Source: Strix aluco (Eukaryota > Chordata > Aves > Strigiformes > Strigidae). From it: DNA of 64,000 bases. Location: NCBI RefSeq assembly GCF_031877795.1, contig NW_027436512.1, forward strand, positions 2,261,407 through 2,325,406. The letters run 5' to 3'. Made by a program: the position numbers and the translations under genes. The notes beneath the pieces were generated by a model. It was not told the origin of the DNA. It searched no databases and saw only the letters and a list, made by a program, of their open reading frames with translations. How positions within the stretch are numbered: position 1 is the first letter of the stretch; every line of letters begins with the position of its first letter. Shown piece after piece: positions 43,606 through 53,343 of the stretch.

Positions 43606-45231
43606 ATGGGGAATCAAGCGTCTTCCCCGGAGAGAGACGTACATGAGCTTATGAAAGCTCTTCTTCAAAAGCATGGGAAAGTTATCTCTGGGCACAACCT
43701 TAAAGCCATGCTTAAATGGGTACAAATGAAGATACCCGCTGTAACTGCTTCTAGTATTTTTACGCGGGAACTTTGGGATGATGTGGGGGTGAAGTTGTGG
43801 GATTCTGCCACATCGGGGAATGTAGAAGCACAGCATATGCTCCCATGGTGGAGGATCATTTTTGAAGCTTTAAAAGCTCAAGAGGAGAGTAATAATGGCG
43901 ACGTAAAGACTAAAGGGAATACCCCCGCCGTCCCGACCGTTACCCCCACGGTCCCTTCTCCGCTTTCAGAAAGTCAAAGTTGCCGAGGACCCCCAGAGGT
44001 TGGCGCCGCAAATTATCCTGCGGGGGAGGACTCCTTTGATTCGGGGCCGGTAGATCCCGAGAAGGAGCCGGACTTATGTCCCCCTGACCCACGCGACGCA
44101 TGGGCTAATATAAAACGCCAAGCCTTAAAAGAAGGGGATCTCGAGATTGCAAAAATGATAGTTGCTCCTGTGATTTATCAGGGCCGGGGGGCACAATGGG
44201 AAGCCTTATCTTTCTCTGTAATTAAGGAGTTGCGCCATACCATCACTGAGCACGGGCTTTCCTCTCCTTATTTCGCAAGCCTGTTAGCTTCGGTTTTTGA
44301 TACCTATGTCATGACTCCTCATGATTTAAAATCCTTAGCGCAATTACTGTTAACTCCGACTCAGTTTTCGTTGTGGGAGTCGCAGTGGAGGGGAGGGCTC
44401 CAAGAACTTCTCCGTGCGTTTGCGGGTCATGCTAATCAAGCTGTGGCTGCTTTAACTATAGAGCATCTTACCGACACGGGTCAGCACACTGATCCGGTAG
44501 CCCAGGCTCGGGATATCCCTCGGGAGGCTCTACAAGCGATCCGTGATGAAGCGAAAAAGGCCTTTTTTAAGGTCCCGGACACACAGAAGCCACAGAAAGC
44601 TTTTACAACTATTATTCAAGAACCTCGAGAGCCCTATATGCAATTTATTGATAGATTAAAGCAGGCTCTGGAGCGTCAGATAGATAATGTGGAAGCGCGG
44701 GACATTCTGTTGCTGAAACTGGCTGTTGAAAATGCTAATGTGGATTGTAAAAAGCTCCTGAAATCCCTTCCTAATCCGAATCCTACACTGGTTGAAATGG
44801 TGGAGGCTTATAATAGAATTGGCACTGTGGATCATAAATTTGAGGCCATGGCTGCTGCCCTTGCAGCCATGCGCGGTCCGTCAAGCTTGGGAAATTGCTA
44901 TGGCTGTGGTAAATCAGGGCATTTTAAAAAGAATTGCCTGACTATGAATGTGGGGGCTAGGCACCAAGCCCCTGGGGTTTGCCCTAGATGCCGAAAAGGG
45001 CGTCATTATGCTAATCAATGTCGGTCTAAGTATGATTTTCAGGGTCAACTGATACAGGGAAACCGGTCGTGGAGCACGGGGCAGCGACGCGCGCAGACAC
45101 AAATGCCGCAGCCGACATTCCAGCCGCAGCCAGCATTCCAGCCCTCACGGAGGGAAGCAGCAGCGCCTCAAGTCTTCGTCCAGCAACAGCCGGGAGCGCA
45201 GGATTGGACCTGGCAACCGCCCACACAGTAA
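43606..45231 (+). CDS. gag: gag of ERV-D
   Basis: Intact, 541 codons from the ATG at 43606 (M-G-N-Q, Gly2 for myristoylation); an in-frame GTG upstream is not needed. Matrix (residues 1-100, MLKWVQMKIP, ELWDDVGVKLW), a variable Pro-rich stretch, capsid, the major homology region (EPREPYMQFIDRL) and two complete zinc knuckles, CYGCGKSGHFKKNC and CPRCRKGRHYANQC. A Gln/Pro-rich tail follows. A slippery heptamer after knuckle 2 gives access to pro. A candidate splice donor (GAG then GTGAGC at 43590) lies just before the ATG. Structural polyprotein for particle assembly and RNA packaging. Confidence 0.95.
   Translation: MGNQASSPERDVHELMKALLQKHGKVISGHNLKAMLKWVQMKIPAVTASSIFTRELWDDVGVKLWDSATSGNVEAQHMLPWWRIIFEALKAQEESNNGDVKTKGNTPAVPTVTPTVPSPLSESQSCRGPPEVGAANYPAGEDSFDSGPVDPEKEPDLCPPDPRDAWANIKRQALKEGDLEIAKMIVAPVIYQGRGAQWEALSFSVIKELRHTITEHGLSSPYFASLLASVFDTYVMTPHDLKSLAQLLLTPTQFSLWESQWRGGLQELLRAFAGHANQAVAALTIEHLTDTGQHTDPVAQARDIPREALQAIRDEAKKAFFKVPDTQKPQKAFTTIIQEPREPYMQFIDRLKQALERQIDNVEARDILLLKLAVENANVDCKKLLKSLPNPNPTLVEMVEAYNRIGTVDHKFEAMAAALAAMRGPSSLGNCYGCGKSGHFKKNCLTMNVGARHQAPGVCPRCRKGRHYANQCRSKYDFQGQLIQGNRSWSTGQRRAQTQMPQPTFQPQPAFQPSRREAAAPQVFVQQQPGAQDWTWQPPTQ
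45057..45063 (+). promoter_or_regulatory. Gag-Pro -1 frameshift heptamer (ERV-D)
   Basis: GGGAAAC phased as G GGA AAC in the gag frame. The -1 frame is open from here through dUTPase and protease. Confidence 0.85.
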
Positions 45232-45884
45232 CATTACTTGATTGCTCAGTTCACTTGCTGTCGACAGATATCTCGGGACCCTTACCCCCTAAAACACAAG
45301 CGCTGTTGTTAGGAAGGTCATCTACTACATTGTCAGGGCTTTTTGTATTACCAGGGGTCGTTGACTCTGACAGTACTGACGAAATTAAAATTATGGCATG
45401 GACCCCGTTTCCTCCCTGCACGATACCTAAAGGTAGTCGTGTAGCGCAATTAATATTGATTCCTGTGGGGACGAACTCCCCCGCTCCTAGTCAATCTTAT
45501 CAAAGGCGGGGAGGATTTGGGTCTACAGGGAACCCACAAATTCTATGGGTGCAATCTATTTCTCAGAAGCAACCCGCATGTCAATGTACCCTTATTCGTG
45601 GAGAGCAGCAAGTAGTACTAAATGGAATTATTGATACTGGAGCTGATGTCACGATAATATCTCTGGCTAAGTGGCCTCCGCAATGGCCTCTGGCTAATGT
45701 TTCCCACACGTTAGCTGGAATTGGAGGAACTGGTAACAGCCGTCAAAGTGTGGAATTAATTCAGATTCAAGGTCCAGAGGGGCATATAGCCTCTGTTAAA
45801 CCTTTTGTGTTACCTGTCCCTCTGATCCTGTGGGGGCATGATGTGCTGTCCCAGTGGGGAATGTCCATTCGGACCCATTTTTAG
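45063..45884 (+). CDS. pro: dUTPase-protease frame (pro) of ERV-D
   Basis: Intact frame without an ATG start, entered by frameshift at 45057. An Ala-rich N-terminal stretch leads to the dUTPase: SAGLDLAT, LGRSSTT, VVDSDSTDE (the usual catalytic Tyr is Ser), GSRVAQL and RRGGFGSTG. The protease follows with [12 protein letters not shown], a GIGGTG flap-like segment and LWGHDVLSQWG. The protease residues are intact; the dUTPase may be impaired by the Tyr loss. It ends at a TTTTTAG whose last part overlaps the pol frame. The same domain order occurs in ERV-B and ERV-C. Confidence 0.93.
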   Translation, partial: PVVEHGAATRADTNAAADIPAAASIPALTEGSSSASSLRPATAGSAGLDLATAHTVTLLDCSVHLLSTDISGPLPPKTQALLLGRSSTTLSGLFVLPGVVDSDSTDEIKIMAWTPFPPCTIPKGSRVAQLILIPVGTNSPAPSQSYQRRGGFGSTGNPQILWVQSISQKQPACQCTLIRGEQQVVLNGIIDTGADVTIISLAKWPPQWPLANVSHTLAGIGGTGNSRQSVELIQIQGPEGHIASVKPFVLPVPLILWGHDVLSQWGMSIRTHF

Positions 45885-48574
45885 AAGGGGCCATTGAAGC
45901 GCGCGACACCCTTAAATTGACATGGAAGACCGATACCCCTATTTGGGTAGATCAATGGCCCCTACCACTGGAAAAGCTTCGCGCCCTCCAAGAATTAGTT
46001 ACAGAACAATTAACAAAAGGGCATATTGTGCCTTCTACCAGTCCTTGGAACTCGCCTATTTTTGTCATTAAAAAACAAACCGGCAGGTGGCGCTTGCTCC
46101 ACGACCTCAGAAAAATTAACGACGCTATGGAAGACATGGGGGCCCTCCAACCAGGACTCCCGTCCCCTACTATGATTCCTCGAAATTGGTGTTTGACTGT
46201 CATTGATCTTAAAGATTGCTTTTTCAATATCCCACTGCACCTTGATGATGCTCCTAAATTTGCCTTTTCAGTTTCAGGCGTCAACATGCAAGCCCCGTTG
46301 CAAAGGTACCAGTGGGTTGTGCTGCCACAAGGAATGAAGAATAGTCCTACAATTTGTCAGTGGTATGTAGCTAAAGTACTTAGTCCTGTTAGGGCCACGA
46401 TGCCTAATGTTTTGTTATATCATTATATGGACGACATCTTGGTGGCCACACAACATCACGAGGTCATGGAGGAAGCTATAGCCCTTGTCACGGCTGCTGT
46501 CAATTCGGCAGGCCTCTGTATTGCGCCGGAAAAAATTCAAAAAATATCACCATGGAAGTACTTAGGTTGGCGCATCAGGGCTCAGACTATAGTTCCTCAA
46601 CCCTTACAGATACAGACAGACATTAGAAACTTGCATGATGTACAGAAATTGTTGGGAACAATCAATTGGGTCCGACCGCTGTTGGGAATTTCTAATGCAG
46701 ACTTAAGTCCTTTATTTGAACTGCTTAAAGGGGATACTGACTTGTGTTCCCCCCCCAGTCTCGGCTCTGAGGCTGTTGCCTCTTTGCAAAAGGTTGCCAC
46801 AGCGATCACCAACAGGCAAGTTCACTGGTGGGCTCCTGAATTACCTTTTCATCTCATTATTTTAAATCCTGCTCGACAGCCTCATGCACTGATTTTTCAA
46901 TGGGACTCTCAGAAGCCACACCCACTGTTAATTATTGAATGGATTTTTTTGCCAAATCAATCTACAAAAACTATTTTGACACAGCATGAGATGTTTGCTT
47001 CTTTAATAATTAAAGCCAGACAACGCTTACTAACATTATCGGGGGTAGACTTTACTTGTATCTGCCTACCTGTGACAAGCATGTATCTACAATGGCTTTA
47101 TCAGCAATCAGACGTTTTTAGCATGGCACTGGCAGACTATATGGGTCAACTCACATCCCACCCACCTTCGCACAAACTGCTTAATGCCAATATTCACTTG
47201 ATATCCAGGCCGAAAAGAAGTGACCAGCCGTTACAAGCCCTTACTGTATTTACGGACGGGTCTGGGAAATCGCACAAATCAGTCATCTTATGGTGGGACG
47301 ACCAGCACGGACGATGGGACTCAGACATAGAGACCATTCCTGGTTCTCCCCAGATAGTGGAACTGGCTGCAGTTGTTCGAGTTTTTCAGAGGTGGTCTAC
47401 ACCACTTAACCTTATTGCTGATTCAGCTTATGTTGCAGGGATTGTTGAGCGAGCTGAAGCATCTGTATTACGTGATATCTCACATTCTGAGCTATTTGTT
47501 TTATTACAAGAGCTTATCTTTCTTTTGGATTCTTGCCCTCATCCCTATTTTGTTATGCATGTCAGATCACATACTGCTTTACCTGGTTTTATTGCAGAAG
47601 GGAACCGACGAGCAGATATGCTGACATTACCAGTACAGGTATTGCCGGATCACATAGCACAAGCTAAACTCAGCCATTCCTTTTTTCACCAGAATGCTGG
47701 AGGTCTCAAACAACAGTTTGGGCTTACCTCCCAACAAGCATCTAATATTATCACCGTGTGTCCTGACTGCCAAAGGCATTCTTTCCCATCGATAGCAGGA
47801 GGGGTTAATCCTAGAGGTCTACAAAGCTTACAACTATGGCAAACAGACGTTACGCATTATCCAGAATTTGGTAAATTGAAATATGTCCATTCTTCCATTG
47901 ACACCTTTTCAGGCGCTTTGTTTTCTTCTTGCCACACAGGAGAGAAGGCACGTGACGTTCGTAAACATTTAATGCGTGCTTTTGCCACCTTGGGCATACC
48001 TTCTCAGATAAAAACGGACAATGGTCCTGCATATGTCTCAACTGCAACAAAAACCTTTCTTGACTCCTGGGGTGTAATTCACACTACTGGCATCCCTCAT
48101 TCCCCTACAGGTCAATCTCTAATTGAACGCTCTCATCAGTCTTTAAAGCGCTTACTACAACAACAAAAAGGGGGAGTAGGGGCTGCCACCCCTGAGGAAC
48201 GACTACAGAAAGCTTTGTATGTTTTTAATTTCTTGAATTGTTCTTTGCTATATAACAATCCTCCGATAGTTCGACATTTCAACGCGAATACTTCATTCGA
48301 GACACGAGTTAAAGCCCCAGTGTTGGTTCGCGACCCGGAAACAGGTAAAATAATGGGACCATATCCTCTTGTCACGTGGGGAAGAGGTTATGCTTGTGTC
48401 TCTACAGAAAAAGGCCCCAGGTGGATTCCAGCAAAGAACGTGCGTCCTTTCCGTGAATCCCTGCCTCGAGTGCCCGACAAGCCCAGCAGGGACTCTGCTC
48501 AACCTCCAGATCATCCTCCGGAACAACTTCCTGACCTTCTTGAGGCTATGGAGGACACCTACGAAGCTTCATAA
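45854..48574 (+). CDS. pol: pol of ERV-D (RT, RNase H, integrase)
   Basis: 906 open codons, -1 to pro. RT: WVDQWPLP, STSPWNSPIF, WRLLHDLRKIN, VIDLKDCFF, VLPQGMKNSP and catalytic YHYMDDIL (about residue 192). RNase H: FTDGSGKSHK, VELAAVV, ADSAYVAG, EGNRRADML. Integrase: zinc site HSFFH and CPDCQ, catalytic residues in WQTDVTHY, KTDNGPAY and QSLIERSH, and a C-terminal WGRGYACVSTE and PRWIPAKNV. All catalytic residues are present. The 5' boundary is the frame opening; there is no ATG. The C terminus ends 15 bp before the accessory frame. Confidence 0.95.
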   Translation: MGNVHSDPFLEGAIEARDTLKLTWKTDTPIWVDQWPLPLEKLRALQELVTEQLTKGHIVPSTSPWNSPIFVIKKQTGRWRLLHDLRKINDAMEDMGALQPGLPSPTMIPRNWCLTVIDLKDCFFNIPLHLDDAPKFAFSVSGVNMQAPLQRYQWVVLPQGMKNSPTICQWYVAKVLSPVRATMPNVLLYHYMDDILVATQHHEVMEEAIALVTAAVNSAGLCIAPEKIQKISPWKYLGWRIRAQTIVPQPLQIQTDIRNLHDVQKLLGTINWVRPLLGISNADLSPLFELLKGDTDLCSPPSLGSEAVASLQKVATAITNRQVHWWAPELPFHLIILNPARQPHALIFQWDSQKPHPLLIIEWIFLPNQSTKTILTQHEMFASLIIKARQRLLTLSGVDFTCICLPVTSMYLQWLYQQSDVFSMALADYMGQLTSHPPSHKLLNANIHLISRPKRSDQPLQALTVFTDGSGKSHKSVILWWDDQHGRWDSDIETIPGSPQIVELAAVVRVFQRWSTPLNLIADSAYVAGIVERAEASVLRDISHSELFVLLQELIFLLDSCPHPYFVMHVRSHTALPGFIAEGNRRADMLTLPVQVLPDHIAQAKLSHSFFHQNAGGLKQQFGLTSQQASNIITVCPDCQRHSFPSIAGGVNPRGLQSLQLWQTDVTHYPEFGKLKYVHSSIDTFSGALFSSCHTGEKARDVRKHLMRAFATLGIPSQIKTDNGPAYVSTATKTFLDSWGVIHTTGIPHSPTGQSLIERSHQSLKRLLQQQKGGVGAATPEERLQKALYVFNFLNCSLLYNNPPIVRHFNANTSFETRVKAPVLVRDPETGKIMGPYPLVTWGRGYACVSTEKGPRWIPAKNVRPFRESLPRVPDKPSRDSAQPPDHPPEQLPDLLEAMEDTYEAS

Positions 48575-48589
48575 ACTGGGGATCCTTAG

Positions 48590-49009
48590 ATGGGCCAAAG
48601 CAAAGAAGTATTTGTGACGGACATTGTCTGTACTGTATGTGGGTATTGTAAACCCTGGGTCCTGTGTGTATGTTATAGCTGTGAAAAGGAGGGGTGGCGT
48701 AAAGCAACCCTAGCCCGCCGTTGGTGTGACGAATGCCTGGAAAAGGAGGTGGACGTTGGTAAAATTGTACTTATCACCGGGCATGTGGAACTAGGCAGTG
48801 ATGAGTATTGGGAGTGTTGTCAGAATTGGGCACAGCTAGTGTCCCAGCGAGCGAAGGAAGCTTTGATCAGTAATATTGAGTGCAATAAGCAGAACTTTGT
48901 ACCCTCTATCTGGGCTGTTCCTAAACAGGCCTGGGAGGGGACCAAAGAAAAATGCAGGAAGCGATTTGCATGGAAGAGAAAAGGGGGCAAAAAGAATTCT
49001 TTAAAATAA
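48590..49009 (+). CDS. Cys-rich accessory protein candidate (ERV-D)
   Basis: An intact 139-codon frame between pol and env, starting MGQSKEVF right after a TAG in the same frame as pol and overlapping the start of env by 58 bp in another frame. Residues 13-53 hold CTVCGYCKPWVLCVCYSC and, after EGWRKATLARR, WCDEC: clustered CxxC pairs as in small zinc-binding domains. The last 20 residues are strongly basic (CRKRFAWKRKGGKK), a possible nuclear or RNA-binding signal. ERV-C has a homologue at the same position despite strong DNA divergence. I know no described retroviral protein with this core. Alternatives: an exon giving env an extended leader, or a regulatory protein of the Tat/Rev kind. Function unknown. 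Confidence 0.65.
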   Translation: MGQSKEVFVTDIVCTVCGYCKPWVLCVCYSCEKEGWRKATLARRWCDECLEKEVDVGKIVLITGHVELGSDEYWECCQNWAQLVSQRAKEALISNIECNKQNFVPSIWAVPKQAWEGTKEKCRKRFAWKRKGGKKNSLK

Positions 49010-49584
49010 TATCTGTTTTCCTGGCGCTCATGACAATAGCGCAGGGCTATTTATTTCCCCCTGCACTCCCTAAGGTCAATGTATGGGTCACGCTAGCAAA
49101 TATAACTGGACAAGACACTTTGTGTCTTGCCACCGCCTCACCTAACAACCCCTTTTCCACATGCCTCGTGGGTCTGACGCTAGATAAGTGGCCAATACCT
49201 GAAAGTGTAAAATATGCTTTTCCAGCTCTGTCACCAAATTTAACGAGTGAATGGGATGCATGGGTCTCCTTTCTCCCACAGGCTACTCTGGAACCACAAG
49301 AAATTGAACTCCTTGGATCAGTAAAAATGGATTTTTGTGTTAAGTTTAACTATACCGGAAAGAATCAGTCTAAAGCATGGGATGTTTCTCCTGCTCATCC
49401 TATTTTTAAAAATGCTAGTGCCTGCTGTAATTACACAGCAACAAACCTGTCTAAATCTATCAATGCTCCTTTTTTGTTACTGTTGGGGATATTCTTTATT
49501 TGTGGGGACAGAGCGTGGCCTGTTATTCCTTCTTATATAAAGGGAGGTCCATGTAGCCTCGGACGCCTCCCTGTCCTGACTCCT
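48952..49584 (+). pseudogene. env: env of ERV-D, first part (surface subunit)
   Basis: Begins MQEAICMEEK with a hydrophobic leader (ISVFLALMTIAQG). The surface subunit has N-glycosylation sites (NIT, NLT, NYT, NQS, NAS, NYT, NLS) and paired Cys. It is interrupted at 49584 by ERV-E. A possible splice acceptor (ctgttcctaaacag near 48913-48926) lies just upstream of the ATG. The frame continues in the same phase after the insertion at 54147, so the insertion appears to be its only lesion. Confidence 0.85.
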
Positions 49585-50255
49585 TGTTACGGAGGCTTCC
49601 AAATAAGCAACCCACCACCAATTTAAAAAAATAGATTTATTTTTTTCATAAAACCACCAGTCAGCTCTCCGTAGATTACAGATCCGGATGTCCACAAGAG
49701 GAGAACAGAATGACTTTCCGGGGTTTAACAATAACCCGAAATACTTTACAAAGCCCCACTCCCCGGGGGTTTAACGACAACCCCAAACGCAAACTTCGCT
49801 ACCTGGGGTTTAACGGGAACCGGAAACGTAAAACAAAGCCTCACACCCCAGGGGTTTAACAACAACCCCAAACGAAAACAAAGCTTCACTACCTAGGGTT
49901 TAACGACAACCCAAAACACTCTATCACTCACCTAGAAAGTGAGGGCTCTCAACCTCGAGGACCTGCTCAGGGCAGCGTCCCGACCCAAAGTACCTCGAGG
50001 AGTTTCCTTGGGCAGCGTCCTGACCCAAGGGGAGAGTCCTCTGACCGCAGCGTGCAGCTCCAGGGGACGAGCTCCAAATGGCTCCCCCAGGGGACTCCAT
50101 TTATACCCAGGCCGAATCTGACCTGTAGTCAATAGCGGCTCCCATTGGTCAAAGGTCTCAGCTACCGCAAGACCCTGAAAACAAAGACAGCCAAAAGCTG
50201 CCACGTTTCAACAGCCAGGAAGCTCTGCTTTCACTGGGCGGATGCACCTGCCACA
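49585..50255 (-). repeat. 3' LTR of ERV-E
   Basis: 671 bp, TGTGGCAGG to CCGTAACA in the sense direction. Five hairpin units. A TATA-like TATAAAT and a donor-like TAGGTGAGT are as in the 5' LTR. Confidence 0.93.
49720..49916 (-). repeat. Hairpin array, five units (3' LTR of ERV-E)
   Basis: Five spaced copies of the palindromic unit GGGTT-7 nt-AACCC, about 42 bp apart, each a stem of 5-6 bp with loop TAAC-type (plus strand). Stems are weaker in units 1 and 3. Confidence 0.85.
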
Positions 50256-50648
50256 ATCCACCCCGTGACTACAGTCATGATTCGGCTGGTTTCCTTGGAG
50301 TGGTGGCGCAGTCACCTCTTGCCTCCAAGGTTAAAAGGGAGCGCGGTCCGGTGAGTCTCCATGCTCATTATGGATTGTCATCCCTAGGTAATTATACAGT
50401 CAAAATTGAAAAGGCTGGTTAACCATTCTAACAAAACAAACAATCAATGCCCAATATAACAACACCAAGTCCAATCATATTCTTCTGAGGGCTGTCAATT
50501 TCACAAGACTCCTTCACCACCCCGTTGTCATCAGGATCTTGATTGTCCATATGGATCCCCACAGCCAGGCAAGATGTCGACATCATCCATTCCTCCGAGG
50601 TCCTAATAAAAACAAAACTAGGCCTCGGATCAAAACCCGGGCATCAAG
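50256..50648 (-). other. 3' untranslated part of ERV-E
   Basis: Between the integrase frame and the 3' LTR; no env frame. A weak purine stretch (CACGGGGTGGAT on the sense strand) is next to the LTR. Confidence 0.5.
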
Positions 50649-51575
50649 TTAAAAATCAGAGATTATCCATTGGACACTAATTCGGTGGGTTTCCTCACCT
50701 TTATCTAAAGCCTCCCAGGCATATAAACCCCTAGATTTTACCAGGACCATAGACACAATGCCAACTAGGAGCAACTTCACCATGACAGGCTGGCATACAT
50801 ATCGCTCCACCATGCCATTGGCTTGAGGGTAATATGGTGTATAAAACACCCACTCAATACCTTCCCCTCGTGCCCAGTCTTGCACCACTGCAGCTGTAAA
50901 ATGTGACCCATTATCACTCTGAATACATTCAGAAATGGGCAAAATGCCAAACCATCCTTTTAAAACTTGGACTGTTTGGCCTCCAGTAGCTACATTAACA
51001 GCTGTAGCCATAGTTAGTCCCGATACCACCCCTACTCCCACCAAGATGTACCTTCTTCCATGAGATGGCTTTAAAGGACCAACATAATCAACTTGCCAGG
51101 TGCTCCAAAGTGCCTTACCTTCTTTAATATGTTGGGCTGGTGCTTGATTTGGATGGTTAATCTTAAGCCTCACTTGACATTGTGGACAAGCCATAAGAAT
51201 TGCTTCACACATCTTCATTGGCACAGGCCATCCCCGGGACCGACACTCATAATAAAGATCTATTTTCCCTGAGTGACCTCGCTTAATATGTAGCCACTCA
51301 ACCAACCAATCCCAATCTCCTTTGTCACTATTAACTACCCTAATTTGGGCCAAATGATCTACTTGTTGATTCCATTTTGCAGCAGGGGTTCCATCTCTTA
51401 CATGGCCCTTTACCCACTCTGTATACCGCCGTTCAGCCTCCTTAAATGAAGTGGAAGAAAATAACAAAGGTCTAACTGGTCCTTGTGGTCCCTTCTGGAA
51501 CACACCACAATAAGAGGCGTGTTCTGCAAATCCCCACTCCACTCTCAGTGAATCCTGTAGATGTAAGGGCCCCAA
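50649..51575 (-). pseudogene. pol: Reduced RNase H and integrase of ERV-E
   Basis: A 308-codon frame one base out of register with RT (shift near 51570). It starts with the RT-RNase H link (WGFAEHASYCGVF) and goes on to AERRYTEW and RDGTPAAKWNQQVDHL. The central RNase H carboxylates are missing, so that domain looks deleted. Integrase follows with a zinc site (HIKRGHSG, CPQCQ) and all three catalytic residues: WQVDYVGP, QSDNGSHF and NGMVERYV. The end is short of a DNA-binding domain. Confidence 0.8.
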
Positions 51576-52507
51576 CTTCTGAAAGTTTTAAGTTCATCCT
51601 TTAAAACATTCAGGGCCTCTGTATACTGTAACGTCCAGTCCCATGCTCTATTTTTCCGCAGCAAATCATATAAAGGGCAGGCAATTACTGGAGACCCTGG
51701 TATATACTTCCTCCAATAACCCAACAGTTGCTGCAGTTCTACCTTATTACCTGGTATCTGTCCCTTCTCAATAACTGATAAAATATCATCGGGTACTACA
51801 ATTGCTCCAACCACCCACCAAGCTCCTAAAAATTTAATTTCTTGTCCAGGACCTTGACACTTAAAAGATGGAATATCTAACCCATTTTTAGTTAACAGGT
51901 CCCAAATAATCTCAGCCACTTGTCCTACCTGTTCTTTAATATTTCCACCCACCAATATATCATCTATATACTGATATATATGAACACCCAAGAACATCTC
52001 CACCATATCAAGAAGCTTGGCCAAAGTATTATGAGCAATAGTGGGAGAATGTTTATACCCTTGTGGGAGTCGATTGAAAGCATATTGAATCCCCTCCCAG
52101 GTAAAAGCAAACTGAGGCTTATCTTCATCTCTCAGAGGAATCATAGAAAACATATCTTTAACATCTAAAGCAGCCATCCATAAATGAGCAGCTACCTGTA
52201 TTGCTGCTACTACTGGTGATATATTTGGGACAGCAGCTGTTAAAGGTAGAATATTGCTATTCAATCTCCAATAATCAATTGTTAACCACCAATGCTCATC
52301 TAGCTTACGGACTGGCCAAACTAGAGAATTACAAGAGAAATGTGTTCTCACTAGGGGACATTTTTCTATTGCCCCCGTCACACCTACTATATTTGTAAAT
52401 TTCCTTGATGGTTTAAATCCTAACTCAGTGACTTGTTGTCTATTTAAAACACTAACTCGAGCCCCTATGTCAATTGAAAACTCCAAACTTATCCGTTTAG
52501 GACCCAC
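51545..52507 (-). pseudogene. pol: Protease-RT frame of ERV-E
   Basis: 320 codons in the -1 frame relative to the gag-like frame, overlapping it by 19 bp. The first part has IDIGARVSVL, a protease active site with Ile for Thr. RT follows: LTIDYWRLN, SAAV-type LPLTAAVPNIS, MAALDVKDMFSMIPL, FAFTWEGIQYAFN, RLPQGYKHSP, catalytic YQYIDDILVGG and EIKFLGAWW. It ends in a stop right after the thumb because of a frameshift. The residue pattern resembles ERVL and spumavirus RT rather than the beta type of the host provirus. Confidence 0.85.
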
Positions 52508-53325
52508 AGGAATATATATATATAAGGTTCCTTATCAGCGGACCATTGGCAGGAATTCACCGTGCGGAGTGGGCGGCCCGATCCCCAAACCGCAGCTACT
52601 AGTTTTTTTAACTCTCTCAACTCCCCCCTCGATGCCACAAAAGGGTTAATTTTCCCTTCCTGAGGGAGTAGAGTTACCTGTGTTTCCCTTTGTTTTCGAG
52701 TTTTCCCCTCCAGCAATTCCACCAACTTTAAGATATTATCAGTAGACCGCCCATGCAACCCGGCCCGGGGCACCCCCAGTGCCAGTGCCTTCTGCCAAAG
52801 ATCATTCCTTCCTGACTCATAAAATCGGCCTAACTTATCTCGGGGCAATTCAAACTCTCTACGAGCAGGCTGTTCAGCGGGGGAAGCTGTTCGACTAACT
52901 TGTCGAACCCTCCGATTTTCACCCCCACCCCCACTCAAATCAATCCAGCCCATCTCTCTAAGGGACTGGATATGTGTCTTTAAGGCATCCGGGAGCCCTC
53001 TGATGAGAGGTTTAAGGTGGCTGGGATCCACCGGCGCCGCAAGCGGAATTCCACACCGCCCCCTCTTATTCATCGCCTGAATGCCAGCCGCCTTTTGTAC
53101 TCCTTCTGCCAGCTCCACTGCTGCAAAGTAGTCCTGCGCCTGAGTCAAGCAAGCACCTAATATGGCGCACATTTTTCCTTCATTTCTGCTTATCCACCAA
53201 CTTCCCCGGCTCTGTTTCAACTTTCTCACAACTTCTACCGGGTCAAGCCGCCTCTCTTTTGCCCACTGTATCTCTAAAGGGGAAGGGGCACAGCTATATT
53301 TCTGTAACAACTCCTCTATTGACAT
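52489..53325 (-). CDS. gag: gag-like frame of ERV-E starting at the primer site
   Basis: About 278 codons from the ATG at 53323-53325 (MSIEELLQKY). That ATG shares two bases with the primer binding site. The frame is also open 45 codons upstream into the LTR, so the true start is not certain. It is hydrophilic, with a Gly-rich GGGGENRRVR stretch and a basic C-terminal part; no zinc knuckle and no major homology region are seen. It is shorter than usual Gag. Assignment as Gag rests on position only. It overlaps the protease-RT frame by 19 bp. Confidence 0.6.
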   Translation of the reverse strand: MSIEELLQKYSCAPSPLEIQWAKERRLDPVEVVRKLKQSRGSWWISRNEGKMCAILGACLTQAQDYFAAVELAEGVQKAAGIQAMNKRGRCGIPLAAPVDPSHLKPLIRGLPDALKTHIQSLREMGWIDLSGGGGENRRVRQVSRTASPAEQPARREFELPRDKLGRFYESGRNDLWQKALALGVPRAGLHGRSTDNILKLVELLEGKTRKQRETQVTLLPQEGKINPFVASRGELRELKKLVAAVWGSGRPLRTVNSCQWSADKEPYIYIFLWVLNG

Positions 53326-53341
53326 CCTGCCGACTACGCCA
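53324..53341 (-). other. Primer binding site, tRNA-Ser (ERV-E)
   Basis: Sense TGGCGTAGTCGGCAGGAT two bases inside the 5' LTR, the complement of the 3' end of tRNA-Ser (AGA/UGA type). Confidence 0.85.
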
Positions 53342-53343
53342 AT

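Noticed and set aside
45870-45884. TTTTTAG at the pro-pol border as a frameshift heptamer (ERV-D, similar in ERV-C)
   Set aside because: The P-site codon does not re-pair in -1, so it does not fit the X XXY YYZ rule; the true slip site is undetermined.
49939-50121. 60- and 90-codon frames, repeated at 53825-54007 and 53818-54090
   Set aside because: Part of the ERV-E LTR R/U3 region, with no coding character beyond the 40-bp duplication.
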